From JBBROS01 sp963752225 (GTDB lineage: Bacteria; Pseudomonadota; Alphaproteobacteria; Acetobacterales; Acetobacteraceae), in NCBI GenBank assembly GCA_963752225.1, contig CAVVXS010000009.1:372001-436000 (forward strand): a stretch of 64,000 bases of DNA. Direction: 5' to 3'. Below, piece after piece: positions 27,349-35,851 of the stretch (position 1 is its first letter; every line of letters starts with the position of its first letter). Below the pieces are notes generated by a model. It ran no database searches. It was not told where the DNA came from and saw only the letters and a program-made list of their open reading frames with translations. A program made the translations under genes and the position numbers.

Positions 27349-30233
27349 TCGCCCGCCGACGCCGGTTGCCGTTCGGGTGTCGCGACAGCCGCCGCCTTTG
27401 GTGCACTCGGGGTGGGTGTTCCCGGGCCGGCGACGGCCGCATCGGCAGGCGCGTGGGCCAGGAAGTCCACCGCGGCCCGGCTCGGCATCCAAAAATAGCC
27501 GCCGCCGACCACGCTGACGAAGTCCGGCAGGTTCTTGAGGCAGACCGGACCGTGCCGGGTCGGGATGGTGAAGGAGCGCGGCGCACCACCGTCGCGACGG
27601 CCGAGCAGCGGGTCGGTCTCGTCGCGCAGGCCGTCGAAGTCGGCGTTCTGCATCCAGGCCTGCTGCACCAGCTCGAATTGCCGCTCGATATCGGCATTGA
27701 GGCACATGAACAGCATGCCCTGCGGCGTGCCGTCCGGCCGGTCCACGTAGGGGCGGCCGACACGCAGGATCCGGCGCCGGTTGGTGATCCGGATCGCGTC
27801 ATCGAGGTCAGGATGCAGCACGTCACGTGGATTGGCGCGGCGGATGTGTGCGCCGCGCGGACAGCCGAGCCCATCCGGGTCTTCGGCGGCGAACCGGAAG
27901 TCGTTGTCGGGCGCCTGTCCGGGCCGGTGCGGATGGCGCACCAGCGACGAGCCGTCGGGCCAGCGGCCGAGCAGCTTGGCGCCGATATACTCGGGGCTCT
28001 GCTGCAAACGTTCGGCCTGCTCGGCGGTGTAGCGCTTGAAGCCGTCGACATCCTGCCGCAACTGGCGGACGACCAGGAACGAGCTATCGCGGCCGAGCTG
28101 GGCGCGGCCATTGCCGGCGAACGGCAGCCGGTGCGGTGGCCTGGCCGGGTCGACGTGAACGGTCGGCATCGGCGGCTCATAGCCGCTGCTGTCGGGGTGG
28201 CCGAGCACGAACTCGCCGGGGGCGACGACGTGGCCGGGCGGGGCGTGCCGCTCGAAGGCCGGGGTGCCGGGGATCACCGGTTGCGACAGGCCATCACGGA
28301 AGCCGAACGGCTCGGCGTCGCCGCGGTCGCGCGTCTGCAGGTCGATGCGGGCCAGCACGCTGACCTGGCCGGCGCCGGTGACGCGCTCGATCACGCCGGC
28401 CAACGCGTCGGCCGGTTCCGTCCCGCAGCCGGCGTCGCCGGGCCGGGATCGGTGCGTGTCGTGATGGGCGTAGGCCAGCAGCACCGCGTCGGCCGGGGTG
28501 TCGGGTCCACCCCAGTCCCAGTCCGCCGGCGTGTCGCCGAGCACCCGGGCGCGGGCTGCCGAGGCCATGCCGTTGACGAACGCGGTCGGGAAGGTCGCCA
28601 GATCGGCCTCGTTCAGCCCGAGCCGACGCAGGCCGCTTGCCGAAAGCGCCAGCACCAGCGCCGGACGGCCATGGTCATGATCGAACCGTCCGTAGGCCAG
28701 ATCGGACGCGATCCCGGCCAGCCAGGCCCGGCACAACTCCGCATGGCCGCTGAACTGCAGCACCAGGCAAGCGGCCCGCTGAAGCTTCGTCAGCGCACCG
28801 TAGGCGAGCGTCGGGATCTCGTCGGAGTCGGGCGGCAGCGCTGCCCGGCTGGATGGCGACGGGGCGCCGAACAGCGACAGCCAGGACTGGGCCTCGGCCT
28901 CCGTCTCGGCGCTGGCGAAGCCCTGGCGGATGCGGGCATTGGCGCGGATGCGTCCGAGCGGCAGCCCATCTGACGCGGCGTAGCGGAAGTCGATCGGCCG
29001 CTGCTGCCGGTGGAACCAGCGGGTGACCCGATCGCCGTCCGCGGCGCCCTCCTTGAACAGCAAACGGGTGCGGGGGAAGCCGCGCGTGTTGGTCCAGATC
29101 GCGGTCGGCCCGTACGGGATCAGGTCGACGAAGTCCTGCATGTAGCTCAGCCAGGACCCGTCGTAATGCGCCGCGAAGATCAGCAGGTCGGTGCCGGGCA
29201 GCACCAGCCAGCGCCCGGAGTGAAGGGTGCCCACGGCGCCTCCCACGCCGAGGAAGCCGGGGCGCCCGCGCCCAGCGAGGCGAAACTGCGTCAGCCGGAA
29301 CACGCCGCGCAGGGCGAGCCGGCGAAACCAGCCCTCCTTGAGCCGCGACACCGTGACGAGCAGGTTGATCGGACCCCGGTTCTCGTTCGCCATGATCCGC
29401 TCGACCGTGGCGGCGCAGGGCGGCATGTCGTCGGGGATGTCGGCCGCCTCCGCCGCGACCAGCGTGCGAAACAGAAAGGCGCCGAGCGCCCCGAGCGCCA
29501 AGACCGTCACCGCCAGCGCCGTCCAGACCGGCGCGGCGCTGCCGAGGGCCCGCGCGACCAGCCAACTGCACAGCGGAATCGCCAGCAGCGGCCACAGCAG
29601 CGGCCCGAACGAGGCAGCGTAGATCTTGAACCAGATCCAGGCCGTGGCCGGCGTGACGTCGTGCAGGAAGGGCGTGTCGACCGCCTGGAACGCCCACTTG
29701 AAGTGACCCTCGGCCCAGATAGCGGTGCGGATCCGGCGCAGCTTCTCGAGCGCGCTGTCGGGGCCATGCAGCAGGCCGGTCCCGATGATGTGCCGGGTGA
29801 GCGCCTCCTCGCGCTGGATGCGGCCGACGCTCATCCCGGGGATGCCGGTGAACGGCATGCCGACCACCCGGTCGCGGCGCAGCGCCGCCGTCCAGTTGGT
29901 GCCGAAATCGACCACGTGGGAGGCGAGCAGCCCGGCCAGGTCGGACGGTTTGTAGCGGGCCACCCGCGCCGTGCGCAGAACAAGGTCCAAGGCGTCGTGC
30001 AGGCTGGCGGCGAGCTTCGGCAGCACGATCGCGGCCGGGGCGTCGGCGGTCAGCTCGAGCAGCAGGAACCCGTGCGGCAGGTGCGGCTCGGCGATCACGG
30101 TCATGCTCATGAAATGCACGAGATGCAGCGAGCCGATCTGCCCGCCGACGTCGAGGCCGCGCAGCACGCCGCGCACCGCCGCCTCGGTTCCGGGCGCGAT
30201 CGGCACCACGACCGAGATGAAGCAGGGCGTCAT
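27345..30233 (-). CDS. Membrane-anchored Dyp-type haem peroxidase fusion
   Basis: 962 residues, about twice the size of an ordinary Dyp peroxidase. The C-terminal half (about 480-930) is a full Dyp domain: catalytic Asp647 in GFRDGLSQP, proximal His796 in CPRGAHIRRANPRD and the SSFLVVRQLRQDV stretch. The N-terminal half holds a ferredoxin-like region, two membrane segments (about 206-228 and 236-258) and a second conserved stretch (GRWLVLPGTDLLIFAAHYDG, then YMQDFVD and NTRGFPRTR, about 340-390). No Sec or Tat signal is visible, so the peroxidase is likely tethered at the membrane. Its ATG overlaps the P450 stop (ATGA), and its stop overlaps the TPR gene. Substrate unknown. Confidence 0.88.
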   Translation of the reverse strand: MTPCFISVVVPIAPGTEAAVRGVLRGLDVGGQIGSLHLVHFMSMTVIAEPHLPHGFLLLELTADAPAAIVLPKLAASLHDALDLVLRTARVARYKPSDLAGLLASHVVDFGTNWTAALRRDRVVGMPFTGIPGMSVGRIQREEALTRHIIGTGLLHGPDSALEKLRRIRTAIWAEGHFKWAFQAVDTPFLHDVTPATAWIWFKIYAASFGPLLWPLLAIPLCSWLVARALGSAAPVWTALAVTVLALGALGAFLFRTLVAAEAADIPDDMPPCAATVERIMANENRGPINLLVTVSRLKEGWFRRLALRGVFRLTQFRLAGRGRPGFLGVGGAVGTLHSGRWLVLPGTDLLIFAAHYDGSWLSYMQDFVDLIPYGPTAIWTNTRGFPRTRLLFKEGAADGDRVTRWFHRQQRPIDFRYAASDGLPLGRIRANARIRQGFASAETEAEAQSWLSLFGAPSPSSRAALPPDSDEIPTLAYGALTKLQRAACLVLQFSGHAELCRAWLAGIASDLAYGRFDHDHGRPALVLALSASGLRRLGLNEADLATFPTAFVNGMASAARARVLGDTPADWDWGGPDTPADAVLLAYAHHDTHRSRPGDAGCGTEPADALAGVIERVTGAGQVSVLARIDLQTRDRGDAEPFGFRDGLSQPVIPGTPAFERHAPPGHVVAPGEFVLGHPDSSGYEPPMPTVHVDPARPPHRLPFAGNGRAQLGRDSSFLVVRQLRQDVDGFKRYTAEQAERLQQSPEYIGAKLLGRWPDGSSLVRHPHRPGQAPDNDFRFAAEDPDGLGCPRGAHIRRANPRDVLHPDLDDAIRITNRRRILRVGRPYVDRPDGTPQGMLFMCLNADIERQFELVQQAWMQNADFDGLRDETDPLLGRRDGGAPRSFTIPTRHGPVCLKNLPDFVSVVGGGYFWMPSRAAVDFLAHAPADAAVAGPGTPTPSAPKAAAVATPERQPASAGE

Positions 30234-31493
30234 CCGAGCCGCACCGGGAAATGCTCGGGCACGGTGCCGAAGTAGCTGACGGCGGCGCGGTCCGCACCCG
30301 TCTGCGACACGCCGCGGCACAGCAGCGGCTTCAGCGCGTGCGTGAGCTGGGCGCGGCCGATCGCGAAGCCGACGCAGAGATGGCGGCCGAAGCCGAAGCC
30401 GAGCGTGTCGGCCGCCGGCCGGTCCGGATCGAAATCGCGCGGCGCCCGCACCCGGCTTCCGTCGAGCATGGCCGAATGGGTCAGCGACAGCACCGTGTCG
30501 CCGACCCGGGCGCGCACGCTGCGCCAACTGCCGGCCCCGATCACGGTGTCCTTGTGGCAGGCCCGGAACAACCCCAGCAGCCCCGGGTTGAGCCGCAGCG
30601 CCTCGACGGTGCAGCGCCCCAGCGCGGTGTCGTCGCCGGCCACCGCCGCCGCCCGGGCCAGCCGCATCGCTTCGGGCCGCTGCAGCAGCAAGCGCAGCAC
30701 GTTGATCGACGCGGCCGCAGGCACCGCGACCAACGCCATCATCAGCACCGTCAGCATCGATTCGACCTCCGATTCGGTCATGCCGTCCGCAAGCAGCCGG
30801 CCGATCACGGTGTCCGAGTGGCCACCGCGCCAGGCGATCGAGCGCCGCAGCGTGTGCGAGATGCGGGCCGCGGCAGCGACGCCGAGCCGGCCGGTCGCGG
30901 TGTCGATCCGGTCCGGGCCGAACGCGTAGGCCACCAGCGACAGGCAGCACAGCGCCAGCTCGTGCAGCTCGCTGTCGGCTGCGCGCAGGCCGAAATAATC
31001 CCGCGCCAGGTATGCCGATGCGCGCAGGAACAGCGGCCCGGCATCGATCGTGCCCGTCTGCGCCACCTGCGGCGCCACGAACCCGCCCACGACGGCGGCC
31101 ACGCGGCCGACGTCGTCCAGCCGGATCGCCCGCGCGACCGTTCTCATGGTTGCATCGGTACACGCCGGGCTCGTCGCTGCGCAGGCCCAGCACGGGCGGC
31201 GGAAAGGCAATGCCGGCCGCCTCCTGCAGTTGGCCGATGCGCATTCCCGACCGCGAATGGAACGCCTCGCAATTGTCGAGCACGGCCTCGACGTCGTCCC
31301 GCCGCGACACGATCACGGTGCGGCCGATCCGCACGCTGCGCATGGCCGTGCGCAGCAGCGGGTAGGCCAGCGGCAAGCGGTCGAACAGCCACTCCTGCAA
31401 CCGCCGGCGCAGCCCGGCGGAGCGCATCTCGGACGGGTCGAACGCCGGCGTGCCGGCCGCGGCCGGGGCGGCGAGTGTCAACGAGCCGTCCAT
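30230..31493 (-). pseudogene. Divergent cytochrome P450, frameshifted
   Basis: Haem-thiolate protein of about 420 residues when repaired. The ligand loop FGFGRHLCVGFAIGRAQL and the ExxR pair (in VEALRLNP) are intact. The I-helix reads LMMALVAVPAAASI where most P450s have (A/G)Gx(D/E)TT, so the acid-alcohol pair is missing. The N-terminal 110 residues lie in another frame; the break is near 31155-31158, at GVYR/ATMRTVARAI, and needs one base removed or two added. The ATG at 31493 overlaps the cyclase stop (TGATG). Sequencing error or true decay cannot be separated here. Coupling to the peroxidase gene suggests a joint oxidative function. Confidence 0.82.
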
Positions 31494-34400
31494 CACGCCG
31501 CCACCGCCAGCTCGGCCAGCAAACGGCGCCCGGCGAGCACGTCCAGAACGGCCGGATCGGGATCCACGGACGCCAGCGCCTCGCGCAGCAGCGCGCCGGC
31601 CTCGCCGGTGCGGCCGCGCCGCGCGAGGAGGCGGGCCTGCACGATCGACGCCCGCAGGCCGAACAAGTGCTGGCCGCGCTTTCGCGCCAGGCCGATCGCC
31701 GCCTCGAGCTCCGCTTCGGCGGCGTCGTGGCGCGACAAGGCGATCAACGCCTCGGCACAGGTGCGGTGGTGCTCGACATCGTCCCAGTGCTCGACGGTTT
31801 CGGCACGCAAGCGCTTGGCCGCGTCCAGGCCGTCGAGGGCTTGGCCGGCCCGGCCGAGCTTGATCAGCATTTCCGCCTCCATGCGCAACGCGTTGGCGCC
31901 GTTCACCTGGGTTCCAGCGGCGACATGGCGGCTGCGGCCGCGCCGCGAGCAGGTCAGCCCTTCTTCGGCATGGCCGGTCGCCGCCAGCAGCCACCCCTTG
32001 GTGATCAGCCCGAACGCCTCGAAATGCTCGATCCCGGCTGCAGCGACGTTGAACTCCTCCAGCAGCGGCGCCGCCGCGTCCGGCCCATACAATGTCAGCT
32101 CGGCATAGATCCTGGTGTGCAAGGTCAGCGACAGCGAGAATGGCTGCCGCAGCTCGTAGGCGTCCGCGGTCGCGGCGGCGAACAACTGCCGGGCCTCGAT
32201 GAACGCGCCGCGCATGGTCGCTTCCCAGCCGAGGAAGGTGCGGCTGATCACCAGCGGGTCGCCGATCGCCGGGCGGGCGTAATCGGCCCGCCGCGCCGGC
32301 TCGTAGCACAGCGCGACATGCTCCAGCAGCTGCTTGCCGCCCTGCATGTCGCCCCGCACCACCCGGGTCAGGCCTAGGCTGTAGTAGCCCATCACCAGCC
32401 AGACGTTGTCGTTGCGGGCATGGGCACGCTGCATCAGCTCGCTCGATTGCACCTCCGCCCGGGCCAGTTGGCCGGCAAAGAACGCCTGGGTCCAGCCGGT
32501 GAACAGCACGGTCAGCAGCTGCGGCGGGTCGCCGAGCCGGTCGCACAACACCCGGGCGCGGGCGAAGGCGTCGCGGGTGGTCGGCGCCGCATGGCCGTCG
32601 ATCACGCCCAGCACCCGGCCATACACCAGCAGCACCTCGAGCATGGTCGCTTGCCGTTCGGCGCTGTCGGGCAGCGGCTCGAGCAGCGCAAGTGCGCGCC
32701 GCAGCTGCGTCACCGCCTCCGTCATCGCCGACCGCTGCAGCGACTGCACTCCGGCCTGCAGCCACCATGCCGCCGCCTGGCGATCCAGTGCGGCGGCCGC
32801 ATAGTGTTGCGCGACCTGCTGCGGATTGGCGGCAGCGCTGGCCGCGAAATCGCGCTCCAGCGTCTCGGCGATGCGCTGGTGCAGCGCACGCCGGCGCCGG
32901 CGCACGATTGTGCCATAGGTGACGTCGCGGATCAGCGCGTGGCGGAACCCGTACGCGCCGCGGCCGCCAGACTCGTCCGGCCGCACCAGGCCGGACGCCA
33001 TCAGCTTGCGCAGCAGCTGCGCCAGCTCGGCCGGCGGCTCGTCGCAAACGGCCCGCAGCAGCGCCAGGTCGAACACCCGGCCGATCGCGGCGGCGACCTC
33101 GGCGACGCTGCGCGCCCGGCCGAGCCGGTCGATCCGCGCCAGCAGCGAGGCATGGATCGACGCCGGCACGTCGCGGTCGGCGCCGCCGGACTCCAGCACG
33201 GAGCGGGTGACCTCCTCGATGAACAGCGGCACGCCGTCGCAGCGTGCGACGATGTCGGCCACCACGTCCTCGGGCAGATGTGCGGGGCCGGACGCCATCC
33301 GGATCAGGCGCTCGCTGTCGCCGGGCGGCAGGGGGTCGAGCGGGATTCGGCTCGTGTCCGGCCCGTCGGCCCAGTCCGGCCGGAATTGCGGCCGCGCCGT
33401 GATCACCAGCAGGATCGGCCGGGCCGACGCCGCAGCGGCGATCCGCGCCAGCAGCAGCCGGGTGGTCGGGTCGCTCCAATGCGCATCTTCCACCAGCAGC
33501 AGCAACGGGCCGTCGGCAGCGGCGCGCAGCAGCATCGCCAGCAAGGCGGCCAGGATGCGGTCGCGCTGCCGCTCGGGCGACGCCTCGTGCAGCGGCCGGC
33601 CGCGTGCCGGCAGGTCGGGGGCGACGAGGGCGGCGACCAGGGCCGCATCGGCGTCCGGCCAATCGGCCAGCAACGAGGCGAGCTGCGCCGCGCGCACGGC
33701 AGGCGGATCGTCGGCGGCCAGCCCGGCGTCGCGGGCAAGCCGCTCGATCACCGGGTGCAGCGGCGCATCTTGCTGCATCGGCGCGCAGGAATAGCGGATG
33801 ATGGCGGTCCCCGCGGGCACGATCGCCGTGACCAGCTCGTGCGCGAGGCGGGACTTGCCGATCCCCGGTTCGCCGATCAGCAGCACCGTCTGCCCGGCGC
33901 CATTGCGCGCCTGCTCCCAATGAGCGGCCAGGCTGGCCAGCTCCGCCGCGCGTCCCACCAGCGGCGACATGCCGGTGGCGCTCAGCCGGGCGTCGAACCG
34001 GTCGGTGGGCGAGATGCGGCGTAGCGGGCGCCAGAGCTGCATCGGCTCGGACCAGCCGCGCAGGGTGGTCTGGCCCAGATCCTCGAACTCGAACGCCGTG
34101 CGGGTGAGTTGCCACACCGCGTCGCTAACCTGCACGCAGCCCGGGCGGGCCGTCTGCTGCAGCCGGGCGCGAGGTTGGCGACGTCGCCCACCACGTCGTG
34201 GCCGCCGCCGTCGGCCGCGCCGAGCAGGTCGCCGATCACCACCACGCCGGCGGCAATGCCGATCCTGACCTGCAGCCGCGTGCCGAGCAGCGGCGGCAGC
34301 CGGGCGATGGTGTCGATGGTTTCCAGGGCCGCCTCGACGGCGCGTTCGCAATCGTGCTCGGCCGCCGCCGGATAGCCGAAATAGAACAATCCGCCATCTC

Positions 34401-34806
34401 CCATCGGCCGCTCGAAATAGCCGCCGAACCGCGCCATGGTCGCCGACAGGGTGCCGTGGAATTGGCGCATGGCGTCGGCCACGTCCTCCGGATCGCGCCC
34501 GGCGGCCATGCCGACCGAGTTGACCAGGTCGCAGAACAGGATCGTCACCAGCCGGCGCTCGGCCGAGAATTGCGGCGATCCGGCGTCGGCGCCCGCCGCT
34601 TGCACGAGACGGCTGCCGCAGTGGTGGCAAAACTTGGCGTTCGGCAGGGTGGCCGAATGACAGCTCGCGCAGCTGGGCGGCCGGACCGCCTGCGTGGCAT
34701 CCAAAAGCCCGGCGTCGGCCGCGACAGATCCGGCCGGCACCCTCGCGTCGAAGCTCGGCGCCGCGGCCGACAATGGCCGGACGTCGTCAGGCGACTTGGT
34801 CGGCAT
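31493..34806 (-). pseudogene. Class III adenylate cyclase-AAA-TPR regulator, frameshifted
   Basis: About 1104 residues when repaired. A zinc ribbon (Cys46, Cys49, Cys60, Cys63) precedes a class III cyclase domain: Asp93 in FCDLV, and Asp137 in the MGDGG loop with an Arg where the substrate-specifying Lys is usual. Next come an AAA/STAND ATPase (Walker A GEPGIGKS, Walker B LLLLVEDAHWSD) and a long TPR-like helical tail. The frame breaks at about 34165-34170: NLA is followed, one missing base later, by ARLQQTARPG; CTCGCGCCC probably stood as CTCGCCGCCC. First gene of the P450-peroxidase operon. Start chosen at ATG 34806; GTG 34815 is possible. Confidence 0.86.
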
Positions 34807-35106
34807 GGCCCCCACCGGCGTTGCTTGGACGGATAGTTCGAGTTACGGAACGTGATCGCGGGGCGGAAACGAGTCAACGCTCGAGGCGAAGCTTCATTGT
34901 AAACCGGACGTGAGATACAGCCGAAACAATGCATTCGATTGGTCCAATCGGCGTCGAAGATGACGGTCTGGTCGGGAACTGTTTCCTTCACCTTAACTTC
35001 CCGGCAGCCGGTCCCGAGCCGTACGACTCGGGACCCCAATGGTCCGGTCCTCGTGGCAAGCCGCTTCACTCGCCGCGCCGGCTGCTGCCAGGACCGCACC
35101 GTCGGT
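34807..35106. other. Intergenic region between the cyclase operon and a secreted-protein gene
   Basis: Roughly 300 bases of lower GC than its surroundings, without a convincing gene. It must hold the promoter of the leftward cyclase operon and the 3' end signal of the gene at 35107; the hairpin at 35010-35035 is the one clear structure. Confidence 0.6.
35010..35035. repeat. Perfect 9-bp stem-loop of the CCCGAG/CTCGGG type
   Basis: GGTCCCGAG (35010-35018) pairs with CTCGGGACC (35027-35035) around an 8-base loop. It lies 71 bases past the stop of the minus-strand secreted-protein gene. Its core resembles the hairpin at 52709-52728 (CCCGAGCC/GGCTCGGG), hinting at a dispersed family. Confidence 0.6.
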
Positions 35107-35487
35107 TCAGCCGTGCGGCCAGGCGGTGCCGACCTCCAGGATGGCCGGCGCCTTCTTGCCCGCGAACTGCCGGTTCATGCGCGACGCTTGCGCCGCGGCG
35201 ACCGTGCCGTTCTCAAAGCCGCGCGGCATCGAGTTGGCCGTCTGCACCGGCGCCTCGCTGCCGGAAACCGGCTCGAGCAGCGCGAGGCTCGACGGCTGGC
35301 CCCGGTTGCCGGTGAGGTCCGGATAGGCCGACGAGTGGGTTTCGGCGACGAAGGCGCGTCCGCTGCTCGTTGTGGCACCGGCCCGCATGGCGAACGGCTC
35401 GCCGTTCCCCTCGCCCTCGGCAAAGGCGCGGCCGGCGACCAGGCTGAACGCGATCGCGGCCACGGCGACAAGGTGTTTCGTGCTCAT
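35107..35487 (-). CDS. Small secreted protein of unknown function
   Basis: 126 residues with a clear Sec signal peptide (KHLVAVAAIAFSLVAGRAFA, cleaved near residue 23) and a mature part without Cys or recognised domain. GGGGGA precedes the ATG at 35487. Codon use matches real genes of the window. No family was recognised. It is monocistronic, read leftward. Confidence 0.68.
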   Translation of the reverse strand: MSTKHLVAVAAIAFSLVAGRAFAEGEGNGEPFAMRAGATTSSGRAFVAETHSSAYPDLTGNRGQPSSLALLEPVSGSEAPVQTANSMPRGFENGTVAAAQASRMNRQFAGKKAPAILEVGTAWPHG

Positions 35488-35851
35488 GGTATGATCCCCC
35501 GTGGACGCCGCCGCGCGTTCCCGGACCCTTTGCCCGGACGGCGCGGCGGCGGCCACGGCGGAGAAGTAGGACGTCGCCGGCACGCGGGCTGTGTGCCCGA
35601 TCACATCGCGACGCACCTCGGCTCGGCCATCGTCTATGGGCCACACCGGTCAGAGATAGTCCGAACGCATTAAGCGACCGGCTTGAAGGTCGTTGGCATC
35701 CTCTGACAAAACCGGACTTGCCCGATCAGTCGAGATGTTCGTTCTTTCGGGGATGAGCAGAAGATTACTCGGTGCGCTTCAGTCCTTTCGGCCTGGCGGC
35801 GAAGTAAATCCGGCGCCACCAAGCCTATCTCCTGGCGTCGAGGTCGAGCCC
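35488..35851. other. Intergenic region between divergent genes
   Basis: About 360 bases between the small secreted protein (leftward) and the Ala/Pro-rich protein (rightward). The right-hand frame is open from 35693, with possible TTG/ATG starts at 35693, 35735 and 35753. Third-position GC falls sharply before 35852, so I treat it as non-coding or 5' UTR. No clear promoter match. Confidence 0.5.

Noticed and set aside
27345..34115. A continuous 2256-codon minus-strand open frame
   Set aside because: It is the true peroxidase frame (27345-30233) joined by chance, in this GC-rich DNA, to wrong-frame readings of the P450 and cyclase genes plus the real N-terminus of the P450. The gene boundaries are set by family matches and ATGA/TGATG overlaps.
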